A program made the translations under genes and the position numbers. Of a stretch of DNA of 8,199 bases, positions 1 through 5,497 are shown piece after piece. The notes under the pieces are model-generated. The model was given only the letters and a program-made list of their open reading frames with translations, ran no database searches and was not told where the DNA came from. The stretch's first letter is position 1, and each line of letters begins with the position of its first letter. The DNA is from Fibrobacter sp. (lineage in GTDB: Bacteria; Fibrobacterota; Fibrobacteria; Fibrobacterales; Fibrobacteraceae), in assembly GCA_021443065.1 (NCBI GenBank), contig JABUUR010000309.1, positions 1 to 8,199 of the forward strand, in the 5' to 3' direction.

Positions 1-68
1 TATTCTTTACCCGTATTCGCATCGACGAACACGACCGGTTGATAATTAGGGTGGATACCATCTTTCAT
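1..68 (-). CDS. rpmE2: 50S ribosomal protein L31, type B (cysteine-free), partial: N-terminal 22 residues
   Basis: Read on the minus strand from ATG at 68-66, the peptide begins MKDGIHPNYQPVVFVDANTG and runs off the left edge. The M-K-x-G-I-H-P-x-Y opening is the signature of bacterial L31, a small protein of the large ribosomal subunit. Zinc-binding (type A) L31 has a Cys-x-Cys pair around residues 16-18. Here that stretch reads VDANTG, so this is the cysteine-free type B form (YkgM/YtiA-like). A Shine-Dalgarno AGGAAG lies at 81-76, seven bases before the ATG, which fixes the start. The gene diverges from the lipoprotein gene at 161. In some bacteria type B L31 is induced under zinc limitation by Zur, but I see no recognisable Zur box here, and this may simply be the organism's normal L31. 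Only 22 codons are visible, so the rest is unverified. Confidence 0.88.
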   Translation of the reverse strand, partial: MKDGIHPNYQPVVFVDANTGKE

Positions 69-75
69 TTTTAAA

Positions 76-81
76 CTTCCT
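76..81 (-). promoter_or_regulatory. Ribosome binding site of rpmE2
   Basis: On the minus strand the sequence is AGGAAG, followed by seven bases and then ATG at 68. This strong Shine-Dalgarno supports the L31 start even though only the first 22 codons lie in the window. Confidence 0.7.
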
Positions 82-104
82 GTGAAGTAAATTGTTTAAG
101 AGAC

Positions 105-133
105 CCAAAATTTAGCAAATTTTGCAATTTTGG
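105..133. promoter_or_regulatory. AT-rich nested dyad (hairpin or operator) in the divergent region
   Basis: The outer arms CCAAAATT (105-112) and AATTTTGG (126-133) are perfect inverted repeats of 8 bp. Between them lies an inner odd palindrome, GCAAA-T-TTTGC (115-125). Folded as RNA this gives an 8-bp stem, a two-base bulge and a further 4-5 bp stem closed by a very small loop. No U-run follows on either strand, so it does not look like an intrinsic terminator. It lies just downstream of the predicted rpmE2 transcription start (about 134) and overlaps the expected -35 region of the plus-strand gene. It could be a 5' hairpin of the rpmE2 leader, an operator for a dimeric regulator, or chance in AT-rich DNA. 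The repeat itself is directly seen; its function is inferred. Confidence 0.45.
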
Positions 134-140
134 CAAGACA

Positions 141-146
141 ATTATA
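141..146 (-). promoter_or_regulatory. Putative -10 box for rpmE2
   Basis: The minus strand reads TATAAT, a perfect match to the sigma-70 consensus. It would place +1 at the G at 134, giving a 66-base leader that begins with the dyad at 133-105. No good -35 is present at 16-18 bp spacing (TCGTTT at 169-164 is poor). An alternative is TTGCCA (136-131), a 16-bp spacer and TAAATT (114-109), which would give a shorter leader. Confidence 0.4.
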
Positions 147-148
147 GT
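143..148 (+). promoter_or_regulatory. Putative -10 box for the lipoprotein gene
   Basis: The plus strand reads TATAGT, with TTTGCA at 121-126 as a four-of-six -35 match at 16-bp spacing. The start would be near G155, leaving only about six bases (GGGAAC) before ATG 161. That implies a nearly leaderless message without a usable Shine-Dalgarno. The box overlaps the minus-strand -10 (141-146), an arrangement typical of bidirectional promoters. Confidence 0.35.
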
Positions 149-160
149 ATTTTTGGGAAC

Positions 161-751
161 ATGAAACGATTCCTGATGGCACTTCCCCTGATACTTGTGG
201 CCTGCGGCAACGACAACACCGTGGCCAAGTTCATTGTCGTAGACCAGAAAATGCCCCTTGTCGATTGGCCAGACAGCACCTACATCGCCAGTCTGGATTC
301 CATTTTGGCCCAGGAACCCGTAATCCCTAAAAAGGAGGTCGACGCAAACCTCACCATGAAAGGTTTCAAGGCCCCGGGATTCGTACTGCCATCTTCGGTC
401 ACAGGCAAGCCGGACCCGAAGAAAAACGCCAAGAGCGGAAACGCCACGGCCACCAGGAAAAACAACACACTGGTGGACAAGGGCGGTGCCAACAACAATG
501 CGGAACAGTTCGCAAGCAAGTTTAGCGACGCCCTTTCCAGGCTCCAGTCCGATCCCAGCAACAGCGGTCTCTACAAGACCGTGGAGGCCAAGGACGGTGA
601 CGACCTGTTCAAGCTTTTAAAGCGGACCTACGGTGCCGGTGTGCAGAACCTCCCCCGTTTCTACGTCCTTTCGGCACTGCAATCCGTTAACGCAGGGGTG
701 GTGCTGGAGCATTTGAACGCAGGCGACAAAGTACGCGTTCCAAGAATTTAA
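161..751 (+). CDS. Putative outer-membrane lipoprotein with LysM-like C-terminal region
   Basis: The product has 196 residues from ATG 161. The N-terminus is a lipoprotein signal: MKRF, a hydrophobic core (LMALPLILVA) and a lipobox LVAC with the acylated Cys at residue 15. Gly at +2 is compatible with outer-membrane sorting. A TTG 39 bases upstream is in frame but would bury the signal peptide, so ATG 161 is preferred. Residues about 76-115 are a Lys/Asn/Gly/Thr-rich linker, presumably disordered. Residues about 137-195 resemble a divergent LysM or phage-tail-X-like module, with a pattern of V-x-x-x-D-G-D-D-L-F, Y-G, and a closing L-N-A-G-D-K-V-R-V-P. This suggests peptidoglycan contact from the membrane, but the match is weak and contains an insertion. 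The gene is monocistronic: divergent from rpmE2 and convergent with hisB. I recognise no specific family; the lipoprotein call is firm, the LysM call is tentative. Confidence 0.8.
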   Translation: MKRFLMALPLILVACGNDNTVAKFIVVDQKMPLVDWPDSTYIASLDSILAQEPVIPKKEVDANLTMKGFKAPGFVLPSSVTGKPDPKKNAKSGNATATRKNNTLVDKGGANNNAEQFASKFSDALSRLQSDPSNSGLYKTVEAKDGDDLFKLLKRTYGAGVQNLPRFYVLSALQSVNAGVVLEHLNAGDKVRVPRI

Positions 752-753
752 AT

Positions 754-802
754 GGTTATCGGTTATCGGTTATCAGTTACCGGTTATGGGCATTCGGTAA
801 TT
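754..802. repeat. Tandem heptamer repeat GGTTATC (seven units, decaying)
   Basis: There are three perfect copies of GGTTATC at 754-760, 761-767 and 768-774. They are followed by AGTTACC (775-781), GGTTATG (782-788), GGCATTC (789-795) and GGTAATT (796-802), which match at 5, 6, 4 and 5 of 7 positions. The array fills essentially the whole 49-base spacer between the lipoprotein stop (749-751) and the convergent hisB stop (803-801). It contains only a 6-bp self-complementary core (ACCGGT), so it is not an obvious intrinsic terminator. Such short non-triplet repeats usually arise by slippage. Confidence 0.8.
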
Positions 803-1385
803 AAAGAACGCCCTTGCTGCTTGGCACACCCTTTACGTTGCGGCTGGGAGCGATAGCCATTGCCACGGAACGAGCAAAGGCCTTGAAAATGCTTTCGAGG
901 CAGTGATGGTTGTCGTTACCGTAGAACAGTTCTACATGCAAGTTCATGCGGGCGTTTTCGGCAAGGCTCTTAAAGAAATGTTCGAACATGCTGGCTTCGA
1001 TGCCGCCGGCAGTTGCCGCGGGAAGATCCACATTCCACACGAATCCAATGCGATTGCTAAAGTCGATGCAAACCCGGCTCAAGGCCTCGTCCATAGGGAC
1101 AAAGTAAAAGCCGTAACGTTCAATGCCTTTCTTGTCGCCCAGGCTTTCGACGAGAGCCTGTCCAAGGACGATGGCGATGTCTTCCATGCTGTGGTGCATG
1201 TCCACTTCTACGTCGCCCTTGCAGGTCAAGTCCAGATGGAAACCTCCATGAACCTGGAACAAATTAAGCATGTGATCCAAGAATCCGGAACCGGAATTAA
1301 TTTTACCGGGGGTGCAATCATCCAGGTTCAGTTCCAACTCGATGTCGGTTTCATTTGTCTTTCTAGAAATCTTGGAGCTACGCAT
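801..1385 (-). CDS. hisB: Imidazoleglycerol-phosphate dehydratase (monofunctional)
   Basis: This enzyme dehydrates imidazole glycerol phosphate to imidazole acetol phosphate in cytosolic histidine biosynthesis. The 194-residue length is normal for the monofunctional enzyme; no phosphatase domain is fused to it. The metal-binding repeats are intact: FLDHML (35-40), DMHHSMED (62-69), FEHFF (134-138) and NDNHHCLESIFKAFAR (157-172), with His64/65, Glu68, His160/161 and Glu164 as expected Mn ligands or catalytic residues. The C-terminus ends in the usual P-S-S-K-G-V-L. ATG 1385 is chosen over an upstream in-frame ATG at 1433. It matches the family N-terminus (MRSSKISRKTNET), has AAAGG at 1397-1393 with 7-base spacing, and avoids overlapping the rodZ-like gene, which stops at 1405. 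It is the last gene of the minus-strand cluster, and no other his gene is in the window. Confidence 0.97.
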   Translation of the reverse strand: MRSSKISRKTNETDIELELNLDDCTPGKINSGSGFLDHMLNLFQVHGGFHLDLTCKGDVEVDMHHSMEDIAIVLGQALVESLGDKKGIERYGFYFVPMDEALSRVCIDFSNRIGFVWNVDLPAATAGGIEASMFEHFFKSLAENARMNLHVELFYGNDNHHCLESIFKAFARSVAMAIAPSRNVKGVPSSKGVL

Positions 1386-1404
1386 AAGTCTGCCTTTATA
1401 CAAA

Positions 1405-2382
1405 TTACTTGACGATTTTGCCGCCATAAACACGGAAACGGGTGACGCGTCCAGCCTTCATTTCGGGTAGCGGAGTTTCTACACCGTTCAAGAGCATCTT
1501 GGAAATGGCCTTGGGGTCGCCGATAATTACACACAAAGTATCCTGAGTGTTGTAAACCATTCTCACACCCGCCTTGGCCACGTTGGCTTCTTTCAAAAAG
1601 GCGCTGTCATTTTCACGACGTTTGAGGCCTACCCAGGAAAGGGTTTCGCCAGATCCCACAAGGACAAAATTTGTTTTCTTTGTTGCAGGGGCGACAGCAA
1701 CGGAATCGGTTTTCTTGGAATCCGAAGAAATGAAAATGGTGGCCGATGCCGGCAGGTCGGATTTTTTTACAGCCTCGTCCACCACAGCCTGGCTCAGGCT
1801 CTGATTTTTCTCTGCGGACGTATCAGCAATCGTGGTATCGTTTTTGACGGAGTCCACCGGGACAATTTCTGCCCCCTCGGGGACTTCTTGAATTTCTACA
1901 ACTTCTTCTACGGCAGCAGGTTCGGCCTTTGCCGCAGGTTCTGCATTCTGGGATTCGGCAAGGGATGCCAGGTCCAAAAAATGAGAGGCGACCAGGAATG
2001 CCAGTACGAGAAGAATCAAGACGACAGGAACAGCCTTGCTCTTCGGCTTGGTTTCGTCTTCGGTAACCGGGGCGATTTTGTTGTGGTTGGAAACATCGTC
2101 AAATTCGTGGGACGGAGCCAATCCCATTTCAGCAGAATAGCACTGCAGAACCATCTTCTGGTCCAAGTTCAACTTTGTGGAAATGGAATTCAGATAGCCG
2201 CGAACATAGGCCGCCACCGGAAAAGCCTTCCAGTCGGAGGCTTCAATGGCTTTCACGTTGGCAACTGTGAGCTTCGTCACACTGGAAAGTTCTTCCACAG
2301 ACATGCCGCGCGCTTCGCGAACACGAGCGATATATTCACCTAAACGTTCATCAGGTCTTTTTTCTTCAACCGGATTAGACAC
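1405..2382 (-). CDS. rodZ: RodZ-like cell-shape protein: HTH_25, single transmembrane helix, DUF4115-like C-terminus
   Basis: In known systems RodZ is an inner-membrane bitopic protein that links cytoplasmic MreB filaments to the wall-elongation machinery. This 325-residue product has the same architecture. There is an N-terminal Xre-type helix-turn-helix at about 14-73, including L-G-E-Y-I-x-x-x-R-E-A-R-G and the FPVAAYVRGYL motif typical of this subfamily. A cytoplasmic linker follows, with basic KPKSK before a transmembrane helix at about 117-136. Then comes a long Ala/Glu/Pro/Val-rich periplasmic linker (about 137-235) and a C-terminal domain at about 240-325 with the T-L-C-V-I-I-G-D-P and L-N-G-V pattern of DUF4115. 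GTG 2382 is preferred as start (see the ribosome-binding-site entry). It follows the maf stop by two bases, suggesting translational coupling. No mreB is in the window, so function rests on domain order. A general HTH membrane regulator is the alternative. Confidence 0.82.
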   Translation of the reverse strand: MSNPVEEKRPDERLGEYIARVREARGMSVEELSSVTKLTVANVKAIEASDWKAFPVAAYVRGYLNSISTKLNLDQKMVLQCYSAEMGLAPSHEFDDVSNHNKIAPVTEDETKPKSKAVPVVLILLVLAFLVASHFLDLASLAESQNAEPAAKAEPAAVEEVVEIQEVPEGAEIVPVDSVKNDTTIADTSAEKNQSLSQAVVDEAVKKSDLPASATIFISSDSKKTDSVAVAPATKKTNFVLVGSGETLSWVGLKRRENDSAFLKEANVAKAGVRMVYNTQDTLCVIIGDPKAISKMLLNGVETPLPEMKAGRVTRFRVYGGKIVK

Positions 2383-2384
2383 AA

Positions 2385-2945
2385 TCAAACCTCAATCTCT
2401 AAACTTTTCAGCAACTGCAATGTCTTTGCCACCGGCAAACCGACCACATTGTAGTAGCACCCCCTGATTTCCTTGATAAGCCGCGCTCCAGCAGTCTGGA
2501 TTCCATAGGCGCCGGCCTTGTCCATCGGGTCCTTTGAATTTACATAATTTTCAAGTTCCTGTAAGGAGTTGTCCCTAAAAACAACCTCTGTTTTCTCCTC
2601 CGACGCGGCAAGGATTTTGCCATCCTTGGCTACGGCCACCCCGGTAATCACGAAATGGCCGCGATTGTTCAGTTTACTTAGCATTTCCAGGGCTTCCCTT
2701 TCGCTTTTCGGCTTGCCCAAAGGCTTTCCATCCAAGAACACCAACGTATCAAAGCCGAGGACCACGCCCTGCTCTACACGGGACACCGCCAGCGCTTTTA
2801 TGGATGCGTTCTCCCTGGGAAAATCCATGGGATCGGTGGACGTAGGCTTTTCTTCTTCGCCAGAAACCACCACACGAAAATCCACCCCAATCAATTTCAA
2901 AATTTCAGAGCGTCTCGGAGAACCGCTTGCCAAAACTAATTGCAT
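2385..2945 (-). CDS. maf: Maf family nucleoside triphosphate pyrophosphatase (YhdE-like, probable dTTP/UTP type)
   Basis: Maf proteins hydrolyse non-canonical or selected nucleoside triphosphates to monophosphate plus pyrophosphate in the cytosol, and overproduction has been linked to septum inhibition. The 186 residues show the family signatures in order: LASGSPRRSEIL (5-16), GFDTLVFLDGKPLGKP (64-79) with catalytic Asp66, TGVAV (101-105), DKAGAYGIQ (142-150) and GCYYNVVGLPV (162-172). The SGSPRR and DKAGAYGIQ forms are typical of the YhdE branch (dTTP, UTP and modified pyrimidines) rather than the YceF branch. ATG 2945 has a purine-rich GAGAGAG about nine bases upstream, a weak ribosome binding site. 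The gene begins 29 bases after lptD and its stop lies two bases before the rodZ-like GTG. In Bacillus, maf sits beside mreBCD, so proximity to a shape gene has precedent. Confidence 0.95.
   Translation of the reverse strand: MQLVLASGSPRRSEILKLIGVDFRVVVSGEEEKPTSTDPMDFPRENASIKALAVSRVEQGVVLGFDTLVFLDGKPLGKPKSEREALEMLSKLNNRGHFVITGVAVAKDGKILAASEEKTEVVFRDNSLQELENYVNSKDPMDKAGAYGIQTAGARLIKEIRGCYYNVVGLPVAKTLQLLKSLEIEV
2390..2393 (-). promoter_or_regulatory. Ribosome binding site deciding the rodZ-like start (GTG 2382)
   Basis: The minus strand carries GAGG at 2393-2390. It lies seven bases before GTG 2382 but only one base before an in-frame TTG at 2388, which is too close to be used. This supports the GTG start. 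The site sits inside the last codons of maf. Confidence 0.6.
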
Positions 2946-2974
2946 ACAAATTAACTCTCTCGTGGTTTAAATTT

Positions 2975-5470
2975 TCAATCCACCGTCGAAGACTCCGTAC
3001 TGCCCGTATTGAACTTGATGTCGGGCAGGTCGCGAACGTAAATGGAAAAACTCCAACCCGCGGCAGGGCCCGTAGGCGTCCAACTAAAGTCCAACTGCCA
3101 GCAGTGCAGCACACGGTTAAAGGTAAAACTGTGTGTCACGAACTTGCCTTCGTTATAGTTATAGCGGGTGCTGTAAGTCATTTCCCAGTTCTTGGTGGGT
3201 TGCAGCGTGGCGCTAATGCCCGTCGAATGGGTTATCTTGTCCTGGAACAAGTCCTTGCCCACCCGGGAGCTTCCAAAACTGTAACTGTAGTCCAGGCTGA
3301 AGGTCCATTTCAGCATCTCGTACTTGCTCATCTGGGATGGAAGCCCCGCATTTATGGTGCCGCTCCAACTAAAATGCTTGCTGAAGTCGTAACCGTAGTA
3401 GGTCAGTTCCGGCACACGGATCTTGTTGGGGTCACCGGAATACTTGTGGTAAAAACTATGGCGGGTATTGATCGTAAACAGATAATCCTGAAGAATCTGG
3501 AAGCCGAAACTTGAAGATATGTCCGAGAATCTCAGGGAATCGGCGGCAAAATTGTAGGACAGGTTATGCTTTGTGGTAAACAGGCGGCGTGTTCCGTACT
3601 GGTCTTCGACGGCCTTCGAAGTATCGCCCTTCGTGGTATCGGCGGCGCGGCCAACCACCTTGAGGTACTTGATGTCGAAATCATTGCTCAAACTCAAACC
3701 GACGGTTTTCTGCTTTGTCTGGTAAGGGGTCTGCCCCAAAAGCGGGTGTGGCGAGAACTTTTTTACGGTATCGATTTCAGGAGCGTAGGTGTAAGACAAA
3801 CTGGGCGAAAGCACGTGACGCACCCCGGTAAAACGCCCTATTTCAGGAACCCAGATGCCGTAAAGTTTCGTATCCGCAGAAATGCTGTAGTTATGGTTGT
3901 AAGCCACCTCGCCATAACTGTCGTGCTCCGGGTCAAGACTCATGTAACGCTTGCGATACTTTAGAGAATCCTGGGGGTTGATCCATCCGGTACCGGTCCA
4001 GTAACCGGCGAAGTTTGCGCTGGGGGTGACGTTGATGACATCGAACAGCGAACCCGAGTAGTTCACTGAGAAATTTCCCGTGTAGCCCACGTATTCTGCA
4101 GTGGTGTCCACGGTGGAGCCCGTGGCCAGGGTGCTGGCGGAATCCACAGCCCGACGGGTGTAGTAGTTAAAACGATTTGTAAAGTTATAGTTCAACTTTT
4201 CCAGATAACTCTTGAAGGAACCGTCCTTGTCGGCCACTTCATCTTCGTCAAGTTCAAAGTCGAACAAGGGACCGCCCATGCGATACTGGATGTCCGGAAT
4301 CTGGCGTTCCAAAAGATTCGTCACCAAGTTATGGCTCTGGCTTGCCTTGACAGTCAAGGTCTTGTTGTTACTGAACCTGCCGGAATAGGTCAACTGGGCG
4401 TTGGCCTGCTGGTTCAAGACGGACTCTGCATCAAGGGCGTTCTCCTTGCGAATACTCTGGCTGCTGACAAATGTACCGGAACCGCTCAAGGTATGTTTTC
4501 CATCGGGAGTCAAGTTCTGGTTGTGGCTAAAGGAAATATCGTAACCGCTGTTGCCAAAATCAAACTCCTCCAGGTAGGCGGTGTACGAAATGCTTCCATC
4601 GAGAACATAACGTTTGCGGTAGCGTAATTCACCCGTCAAGTTGGAACGTTCAAACCGAGCCTGTTCCCCCTCGATAATGTCGCCCTTGATGGTTGCATCC
4701 CAATAGTCGTTGTGAGCGTAGTAAAAGCCCAGGTTTTTCATGTAGTAACCCTGCTTTTGGTCTCCGCCGAACTTGGGCGTCAAAAGGCCGGACTTTCGCC
4801 CGCTTTTCATGGGGGCCACAATCATGGGGAGTACCGCCACAGGCACATCGGCAATGTTCAGCACCACCGGTCGGGCAGTAATCGTCTCCTTGGGTTTTAC
4901 CACCATGCGACGGCCGTAGAAATAAAAATGCTGGTGGGCGGAATCGTTGCAAGTGCTGAAATCCCCGCGGGCAATCTGGATTCGCTGGTCGGGAAGACGG
5001 CGAACCTCCATGCCGTTCAACTGCTGGTTGTCCTGGTAGGTGGTGGCATAATAGATCTCGCCGATTCGGGATTTCATGTTGTACTTGAGGCGCATGCCCG
5101 ACAACGACGGATTTTTCGCCTCCCGCAACACAGGGTCGCCGCTGGCCGCCAAAATGCTGTTCCGCTGGTCGAACCAGATGGTATCTGCGTCCAAGGTGGC
5201 CGTACGGTATTTAAGTTGGGCGCCGTTATTCAGGTTGAAGGCGGCACTTTCCACGTCATACTCAAGGTCCACCGCGTGATATTCGATGGTGTCCGTCCCC
5301 GTGGTATCGTTCATCCAGTCCACTTCGGTAGTGTCCTCTTCCACCACGTCTTCGCGTTCCTCCAATTCAAAGCGGGTCATCTCCTGGCCAAGAACGGCAG
5401 GAGCAAAGAAGGCTGAAAGCAAAAAAGCAAGAACAGCCCACAGTGAACTATGGGATTTTCGATTTAACAC
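2975..5470 (-). CDS. lptD: LPS-assembly protein LptD (OstA domain plus outer-membrane beta-barrel)
   Basis: LptD, with the lipoprotein LptE, inserts lipopolysaccharide into the outer leaflet of the outer membrane. This 831-residue product starts with a signal peptide (basic NRK, then a hydrophobic stretch at about 10-25) with probable cleavage after VLG28. Residues 30-72 are strongly acidic. An OstA/LptA-like beta domain spans about 66-200, and the family hallmark follows: D-V-P-V-A-V-L-P at 208-215, GRKSGLLTP (224-232), G-F-Y-Y-A-H-N-D-Y-W-D (248-258). The rest is an aromatic-rich beta-barrel ending near residue 820 with a short polar tail. The style resembles Bacteroidetes/Fibrobacter LptD. 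Only two cysteines occur, Cys174 (S-T-C) and Cys790 (H-C-W). The start is GTG 5470, the only start codon after the yicC stop that precedes the signal peptide; I see no clear Shine-Dalgarno. lptE is not in the window. Confidence 0.93.
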   Translation of the reverse strand: MLNRKSHSSLWAVLAFLLSAFFAPAVLGQEMTRFELEEREDVVEEDTTEVDWMNDTTGTDTIEYHAVDLEYDVESAAFNLNNGAQLKYRTATLDADTIWFDQRNSILAASGDPVLREAKNPSLSGMRLKYNMKSRIGEIYYATTYQDNQQLNGMEVRRLPDQRIQIARGDFSTCNDSAHQHFYFYGRRMVVKPKETITARPVVLNIADVPVAVLPMIVAPMKSGRKSGLLTPKFGGDQKQGYYMKNLGFYYAHNDYWDATIKGDIIEGEQARFERSNLTGELRYRKRYVLDGSISYTAYLEEFDFGNSGYDISFSHNQNLTPDGKHTLSGSGTFVSSQSIRKENALDAESVLNQQANAQLTYSGRFSNNKTLTVKASQSHNLVTNLLERQIPDIQYRMGGPLFDFELDEDEVADKDGSFKSYLEKLNYNFTNRFNYYTRRAVDSASTLATGSTVDTTAEYVGYTGNFSVNYSGSLFDVINVTPSANFAGYWTGTGWINPQDSLKYRKRYMSLDPEHDSYGEVAYNHNYSISADTKLYGIWVPEIGRFTGVRHVLSPSLSYTYAPEIDTVKKFSPHPLLGQTPYQTKQKTVGLSLSNDFDIKYLKVVGRAADTTKGDTSKAVEDQYGTRRLFTTKHNLSYNFAADSLRFSDISSSFGFQILQDYLFTINTRHSFYHKYSGDPNKIRVPELTYYGYDFSKHFSWSGTINAGLPSQMSKYEMLKWTFSLDYSYSFGSSRVGKDLFQDKITHSTGISATLQPTKNWEMTYSTRYNYNEGKFVTHSFTFNRVLHCWQLDFSWTPTGPAAGWSFSIYVRDLPDIKFNTGSTESSTVD

Positions 5471-5497
5471 GTCAAGGTTTAAAATAGAAAAAAGCGG

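Noticed and set aside
122..160. Upstream TTG start extending the lipoprotein by 13 residues
   Set aside because: The extension would place 13 residues ahead of a canonical lipoprotein signal whose Met-Lys-Arg start is at 161, and the putative -10 box lies inside it.
69..160. Zur operator controlling the type B L31 gene
   Set aside because: The dyad at 105-133 does not resemble the E. coli or Bacillus Zur boxes in sequence or spacing, so zinc control is not supported from this sequence.
752..800. Bidirectional intrinsic terminator between the convergent genes
   Set aside because: Only a 6-bp ACCGGT palindrome exists, with no GC-rich stem and no T-run. The heptamer repeats are direct, not inverted.
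1395..1400. TATAAA on the minus strand as a -10 box for hisB
   Set aside because: A start from it would fall downstream of the hisB ribosome binding site, and no -35 partner is visible.
903..1412. Plus-strand open frame opposite hisB, and similar ones at 1888-2343, 2927-3514, 4712-5416 and 5690-6367
   Set aside because: Each lies opposite a gene with intact family motifs. None has a convincing ribosome binding site or protein similarity, so all are shadows.
1386..1433. Longer hisB form starting at ATG 1433
   Set aside because: The added 16 residues do not belong to the family N-terminus and would overlap the rodZ-like stop. ATG 1385 has a well-spaced AAAGG.
2386..2388. TTG start for the rodZ-like gene overlapping the maf stop
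   Set aside because: The GAGG ribosome binding site is only one base away from it. GTG 2382 has the normal seven-base spacing.
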